NCBI RefSeq assembly: GCF_900110105.1
Contig: NZ_FOCL01000002.1
Coordinates: 558,001-622,000, forward strand
Source of the DNA: Mucilaginibacter gossypiicola
Lineage (GTDB): Bacteria > Bacteroidota > Bacteroidia > Sphingobacteriales > Sphingobacteriaceae
Direction of reading: 5' to 3'
Length of the DNA stretch: 64,000 nt
The translations under genes were made by a program, and so were the position numbers. This document shows, in pieces, positions 60,409 through 64,000 of this stretch. How positions within the stretch are numbered: position 1 is the first letter of the stretch; each line of letters opens with the position of its first letter. Below the pieces are notes generated by a model. That model was given only the letters and a program-made list of their open reading frames with translations. It had not been told where the DNA came from and did no database searches.

Positions 60409-61665
60409 CTATTTCAGCTTATTCAGTGCCGCTTTCACCCTCGGTATCAACGCTTCAATTTCATTAAGCGGGGTTGCACCTACCGACGCACGGAACCAGT
60501 TCACATCATCGCCGGTACCGAAGGCCGAAAACGGAACAAAAGCAGCTCCGGCTTCCTTAATCAAATAGAAGTTAATATCTGCCGAATCTTTCAGCACTTG
60601 GCCATCGGGAGTGGTTTTGCCGCTGTAATCTATCTTCAGGGTAAGGTAAATGGCCCCCATTGGCTCAATCGAATCTACATTTAAACCGCTGGCTTTCATC
60701 TCCTGGAAACCTTCATGCAGGGCAGTAAGGCTTGCCTGGATCTTTCCCTTTAAGTCATCAAGATAACTGTTTACATCAGCCTCATCAGTTAAAAATTTGG
60801 CCATAGCCATCTGTTCAGGCTTTGGCGACCAGGCACCCATGTGGCCTACAATGGCTTTCATGTTCTCGATAACCAATTCAGGGCCGAACCCCCAGCCTAC
60901 ACGTACCCCGGTTGCGGCAAAGCATTTTGAACCTCCATCAACAAAAATGGTGTAATCTTTTAATTCAGGGCGAAGCGTTACCGGATCGTAATGCTTATGC
61001 TCGCCAAAAGTTAATTGTGAGTAGATTTGATCGTATAATAAATACAATGGTTTCTCACCCGCTGCACGGCTCTTGTTTTCGGCAATCACAAGGTCGCAGA
61101 TCTCTTCCAGATCTTTTTTACTGAACATAGTACCAGTGGGGTTCAAAGGCGAACACAGCGCCAGTAAAGCCGCTCCTTTTAAATGCGGGCGGATATCCTC
61201 TGCCGTAGGCATAAAGTTGTTTTCGGGAGCGGTTGGAATGATCACCGCATCCGCATTCAGCAAATCGCTATAATGGTTATTGTTCCATGATGGTGCAGGG
61301 AAAACCACTTTCTCGCCAGGGTTAACTACCGCTAAAAATATTGAATAGATCAATGGTCGCGAACCGCCCGATATCAGGATCTGGTTGGGTGCATACTCAA
61401 GACCTAAGCTTCTTTTCAGGAATCCGCTTACGCTTTGGCGCAAATCAAGCATACCATCGGCAGCAGGATAGTTGGTTTGATTATGATTATAAGCATCAAT
61501 GATCTTATCCTTTAAAGGAGCAGGGATAGGATAAATATTAGAGTCAAAATCGCCGATGGTAAGGTTGGCGATATTCTGGCCTTGTCGTTTTAATTCGTTG
61601 ATCTCGCCCGCAATCTTGATGATCTCCGAGCCATGTAAATTTTGAGCTAATAAGGAAACACTCAT
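60409..61665 (-). CDS. PLP-dependent aminotransferase class I/II
   Basis: 418-residue fold-type I aminotransferase. The N-terminus has LTIGDFDSNIYPIP and a substrate-site block YPAADGMLDLRQ. CSPLNPTG near 170 is the class I/II signature Asn-Pro; the cofactor region LYDQIYSQLTF is followed by the Schiff-base Lys in DGGSKCFAATGVRVGW (near 243), and Arg in WFRASVGA near 393 binds the substrate carboxylate. The subgroup resembles aspartate/aromatic aminotransferases, but the amino-acid substrate is not clear. Confidence 0.9.
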   Translation of the reverse strand: MSVSLLAQNLHGSEIIKIAGEINELKRQGQNIANLTIGDFDSNIYPIPAPLKDKIIDAYNHNQTNYPAADGMLDLRQSVSGFLKRSLGLEYAPNQILISGGSRPLIYSIFLAVVNPGEKVVFPAPSWNNNHYSDLLNADAVIIPTAPENNFMPTAEDIRPHLKGAALLALCSPLNPTGTMFSKKDLEEICDLVIAENKSRAAGEKPLYLLYDQIYSQLTFGEHKHYDPVTLRPELKDYTIFVDGGSKCFAATGVRVGWGFGPELVIENMKAIVGHMGAWSPKPEQMAMAKFLTDEADVNSYLDDLKGKIQASLTALHEGFQEMKASGLNVDSIEPMGAIYLTLKIDYSGKTTPDGQVLKDSADINFYLIKEAGAAFVPFSAFGTGDDVNWFRASVGATPLNEIEALIPRVKAALNKLK

Positions 61666-61702
61666 GGATTTATGTATTTATGAGCGGCAAAGATACGGGA
61701 AA

Positions 61703-61823
61703 AGGTTAAATGAGGTGAAAGGTTAAAGGCGAAAGGTAAAAGGTTTGTTTAAGGTATTATATAAAGGAAAAGGTCAAAAGCAAAAAAGAAAACCTTTTGC
61801 CTTTGACCTTTCGCCTTTAACCT
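61703..61823. repeat. AAAGGTTAAAGGCGAAAGG inverted low-complexity repeat
   Basis: AGGTTAAAGGCGAAAGGTAA at about 61720 and its near-inverse ACCTTTCGCCTTTAACCT at 61806-61823 can form a long imperfect hairpin. A similar CCTTTTGCCTTTAACCTTTA string lies before miaE at about 22556. Confidence 0.6.
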
Positions 61824-61836
61824 AATCGCTGCGCGA

Positions 61837-62571
61837 TTAAAGATAGGCTTTACGCAGTTTAATTATTCGCATCCAGTGCATGAGCTTCATGATGGGATAA
61901 ACAGGGTCTATCTCAAACCATTTAGCTCCAAAGTTAGCTTTATTAGGGTGTTTGTGATGATTGTTTTGAAACAGTTCGCCAAGCATCAGGAAATCAAATG
62001 GTGTGGTGTTTTTTGATTTATCGCCGTTATCAAAATTTTGATATCCGTATTTATGGCCGCACCAGTTAACAATAGCACCGTGAATAGGGCCCATTAAAAA
62101 ATGGATCGGGATCAGCAGGTACATCCACGGCTGAGTAGCAAATTCAACGTAAAACAAAATATATAAGATACCGAATGATATACGGGAAACTATTGATGAC
62201 CCTATAAAATCAACAAAACGCCATTCAGGAATATTGCCCTTAAAACGTTCTTCAGGTTCTTTCAATTTTTTCACATGCAGCCTGTAGCTTTTAGCAGTGT
62301 ATATCATCATCTGGAAAACATCCTTAAAAAAGTGAGGAGAGTGCGGATCTTTTTCGGTATCGCTGTAAGCATGATGTTCACGGTGCATAATAGCGTATGC
62401 CCTTGGGTTCAAAAATGATGATCCCTGGCAAATGTAAGTAAGCAGGTAAAATGTTCCTTCGTAAAATTTATTAGTAGTGAACATTTTGTGAGATGCGTAC
62501 CTGTGCAGGAAGAACGTTTGAAAAAATAGCGACAGAAACCAGTGCGCTATGAAGAATATGATAATAACCAT
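61837..62571 (-). CDS. Acyl-lipid/acyl-CoA fatty acid desaturase
   Basis: The 244-residue membrane di-iron desaturase shows the three His boxes: HRYASH (residues 23-28), HREHHAYSD (about 64-72) and NNHHKHP (near 205), plus KWFEIDP. Several membrane helices lie between. It introduces a double bond into fatty acyl chains, probably delta-9, supporting membrane fluidity. Slightly short relative to 250-300-residue relatives. A -7 box TATCTTTG lies at 62607-62614 upstream. Confidence 0.92.
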   Translation of the reverse strand: MVIIIFFIAHWFLSLFFQTFFLHRYASHKMFTTNKFYEGTFYLLTYICQGSSFLNPRAYAIMHREHHAYSDTEKDPHSPHFFKDVFQMMIYTAKSYRLHVKKLKEPEERFKGNIPEWRFVDFIGSSIVSRISFGILYILFYVEFATQPWMYLLIPIHFLMGPIHGAIVNWCGHKYGYQNFDNGDKSKNTTPFDFLMLGELFQNNHHKHPNKANFGAKWFEIDPVYPIMKLMHWMRIIKLRKAYL

Positions 62572-62606
62572 TGAATTGTAGAAAATAGACTTATTTATAA
62601 TCTTTC

Positions 62607-62614
62607 CAAAGATA
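62607..62614 (-). promoter_or_regulatory. -7 box of the desaturase gene
   Basis: TATCTTTG on the minus strand, 35 bases before the start codon, without a visible -33 TTTG. Confidence 0.5.
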
Positions 62615-62727
62615 CAATTTAAAGCCTTATAAAGTTTTTAATATGTGAATAATGATAGTGGCAGCCATAAAAAATGCCGTTCCTGATATAGAAACGGCAT
62701 TTAATTAAAAAAGTTATTTTACCGGGA

Positions 62728-63741
62728 TTATAATAGTTCAAACTGTTGGGCCAACAATCGGTACGATTCCAGTCGGTCTTCAAAATTTTCGGTGATAGTA
62801 ACAGCCATAATTTCATCCACTTCATAATCATTGGCAAGCCAGCTTAATTTGAGCTTTAGCTCGGTAGGTGAGCCGGCAATTACGCGGTAACGGTTATAGC
62901 GAATGCGCTCCTGGTCGGCCGGTGTATATTCCGCATCCTTCACATCATCATAGCTTAGCGGAACTATTGGCCCGCCTTTTTCAAACTGCAAAAAGCGATG
63001 GTCCATAACGGCTTGATGCTGCCTTACTTTTTCCTCATCTTCCGAACAGAAGATAAACACCGCTACATTGGCCTCCGGCTGTTGCAGATCATCAGATGGC
63101 TGAAAGCGCTCCTTATACATCTTAACACTTTCGGGACCGCCATTCGGATTAATAAAATGCGCGAATGAAAAACCCATGCCAAAATGTGCCGCGAACAAGC
63201 CGCTTTGTCCGCTCGAACTTAGTAACCACATATTAGGAACGGTTTTAACCTGTGGTATGGCCCTGATACGCGCCTGGATAGTTCCCGGCTCGTAGGTATC
63301 ATGAAAGTAGTTTTGCAGATCGGCGAGTTGCTCAACAAAGTCCTGCTCCCTGAACTGGTTTGACGGGTTAAGCGCGGCTGCGGTAATCCTATCGGTACCC
63401 GGCGCACGGCCCATACCCAAATCGATCCGGCCGGGGAACAGCGCTTCCAGCATCCGGAAGTTTTCGGCAACTTTAAGCGTGCTATGGTTGGGCATCATGA
63501 TACCGCCCGAACCCATGCGCATGTTTTTGGTTTCGCCCGCCAGGTGGGCCAGCAACACCTCTGGCGTTGACCCTGCTATGATACCCATATTATGATGTTC
63601 CGAAATCCAAAATCGGGTGTAGCCAAGGGTATCGGTATATTTTGCCAGTTGTATGGTTTCCTGTATGGCCTGCTCGGCAGTAGCGCCTTTTCTTATCGGC
63701 GACTGGTCGAGCACGCTCAGTTTTATTTTATTTGTGCTCAT
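62728..63741 (-). CDS. LLM-class flavin-dependent oxidoreductase
   Basis: 337 residues from the ATG at 63741 (MSTNKIKLSVLDQSPI). The frame could extend to 63768, but it would take in a TATTTTTG -7 box. It has a luciferase-like monooxygenase fold: LGYTRFWISEHHNMGIIAGS, RMGSGGIMMPNHSTLKVAENF, LFPGRIDLGMGRAPG and GVGFSFAHF-like MGFSFAHFINPNGG. It uses FMN; the substrate is unknown. Alkane monooxygenase-like and MsnO8-type relatives are known. It is followed by a spacer and the desaturase. Confidence 0.92.
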   Translation of the reverse strand: MSTNKIKLSVLDQSPIRKGATAEQAIQETIQLAKYTDTLGYTRFWISEHHNMGIIAGSTPEVLLAHLAGETKNMRMGSGGIMMPNHSTLKVAENFRMLEALFPGRIDLGMGRAPGTDRITAAALNPSNQFREQDFVEQLADLQNYFHDTYEPGTIQARIRAIPQVKTVPNMWLLSSSGQSGLFAAHFGMGFSFAHFINPNGGPESVKMYKERFQPSDDLQQPEANVAVFIFCSEDEEKVRQHQAVMDHRFLQFEKGGPIVPLSYDDVKDAEYTPADQERIRYNRYRVIAGSPTELKLKLSWLANDYEVDEIMAVTITENFEDRLESYRLLAQQFELL

Positions 63742-63895
63742 ATATATTGTGAACACAAAAATAAGCATAGGGTTGCAGGCGGGCTTTGCATCCCGGCTTT
63801 TATGGCATTGGGATTACTATTTTGAAAGCTTAAAGCGGAAAGCAAAAAGCGGAAAGCTAAGAGAATAGCCCTAAAGGTGCGGCATTTGTGCGCGT

Positions 63896-64000
63896 TTACA
63901 AGCCATTACGTGGTACCCAGGCCTGGCTTTTAATGAGCCACTTACCGCTCACTATCCTCAATACAAATGAAAATGCACCCTGTTCTTCAAAATGCTCGCC
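63896..64000 (-). CDS. C-terminal end of an NTF2/SnoaL-like protein (partial)
   Basis: The minus strand reads an open frame of 34 codons from the window edge to a TAA at 63896. The fragment has GEHFEEQGAFSFVLRI and GKWLIKSQAWVPRNGL, resembling the last strands of SnoaL/DUF4440-type NTF2-fold proteins (beta strands ending in a W-x-I-x-S-x-x-W pattern). Family assignment from so short a piece is tentative. The rest of the gene lies outside the window. Confidence 0.6.
   Translation of the reverse strand, partial: GEHFEEQGAFSFVLRIVSGKWLIKSQAWVPRNGL

Overview
The window looks like a chromosomal segment of a Bacteroidota bacterium, most likely family Sphingobacteriaceae (Mucilaginibacter- or Pedobacter-like). 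The evidence is Bacteroidota-type promoters (TTTG, about 19 bases, TAnnTTTG), a C-terminal type IX secretion (type B) sorting domain, a TonB receptor/PnuT transport pair under a TPP riboswitch, LytS/LytTR signalling, few Shine-Dalgarno sequences, and many short palindromic intergenic repeats. Genus placement is inference. No rRNA, tRNA, CRISPR array, prophage or intact insertion sequence was found. || Layout. 0-2.3 kb: trpE preceded by a complete transcription attenuator with a Trp-rich leader peptide, then a small membrane protein. 2.5-5.3 kb: pyruvate dehydrogenase E1-alpha and E2. 5.7-9.7 kb: NlpC/P60 hydrolase, CapA-like lipoprotein, small membrane protein, SPFH protein and DUF922 protein. 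10-16 kb: DNA polymerase IV, secreted FAD oxidoreductase, DinB-like hydrolase/transferase, small tyrosine phosphatase, acyl-CoA dehydrogenase-like protein. 15.5-18.9 kb: TPP-riboswitch-controlled TonB receptor and PnuT-type transporter (thiamine uptake). 19-23.2 kb: aspS, three tandem FKBP-like lipoproteins, miaE. 23.7-27.7 kb: LytS-type kinase, LytTR regulator and a surface protein with a T9SS sorting tail. 27.8-31 kb: flavin monooxygenase, RsmI-like methyltransferase, an unknown protein, an Atu4866-like protein. 31-35 kb: three short-chain dehydrogenases behind an AraC regulator. 35-36.2 kb: ECF sigma and a probable anti-sigma factor. 36.7-45 kb: tellurite-resistance type (Ter) stress cluster: unknown protein, TerC, PgpA, TerD, TerD, HAD, phosphoribosyltransferase, TerD, TerD, TelA. 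45-49.3 kb: WG-repeat/YARHG membrane-anchored protein with a DUF2306 protein, then peroxiredoxin and an AhpD-like protein. 49.5-54.2 kb: TetR-TolC-EmrA-EmrB efflux operon with two operator-like sites. 54.4-64 kb: PIG-L deacetylase, SNF2-family helicase, aminotransferase, fatty acid desaturase, LLM flavin oxidoreductase and the C-terminal end of another gene. || How parts work together. Three RNA- or DNA-level control devices can be read directly: the trp attenuator, the TPP riboswitch and the TetR operators. The Ter block reads as one system, with four TerD paralogues bracketing a HAD/phosphoribosyltransferase pair. || Intergenic DNA holds several dispersed inverted-repeat families: eight copies of an ATGTCATTGCGAGG element, a GAGACGC hairpin, a GTCTGAACTCGAATT element, GCGCTCGTT elements, a CACACCCCT element, and a roughly 325-bp element with near-perfect 43-bp terminal inverted repeats. 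Low-complexity phrase-like repeats also occur, and one of them appears to have invaded the riboswitch aptamer.
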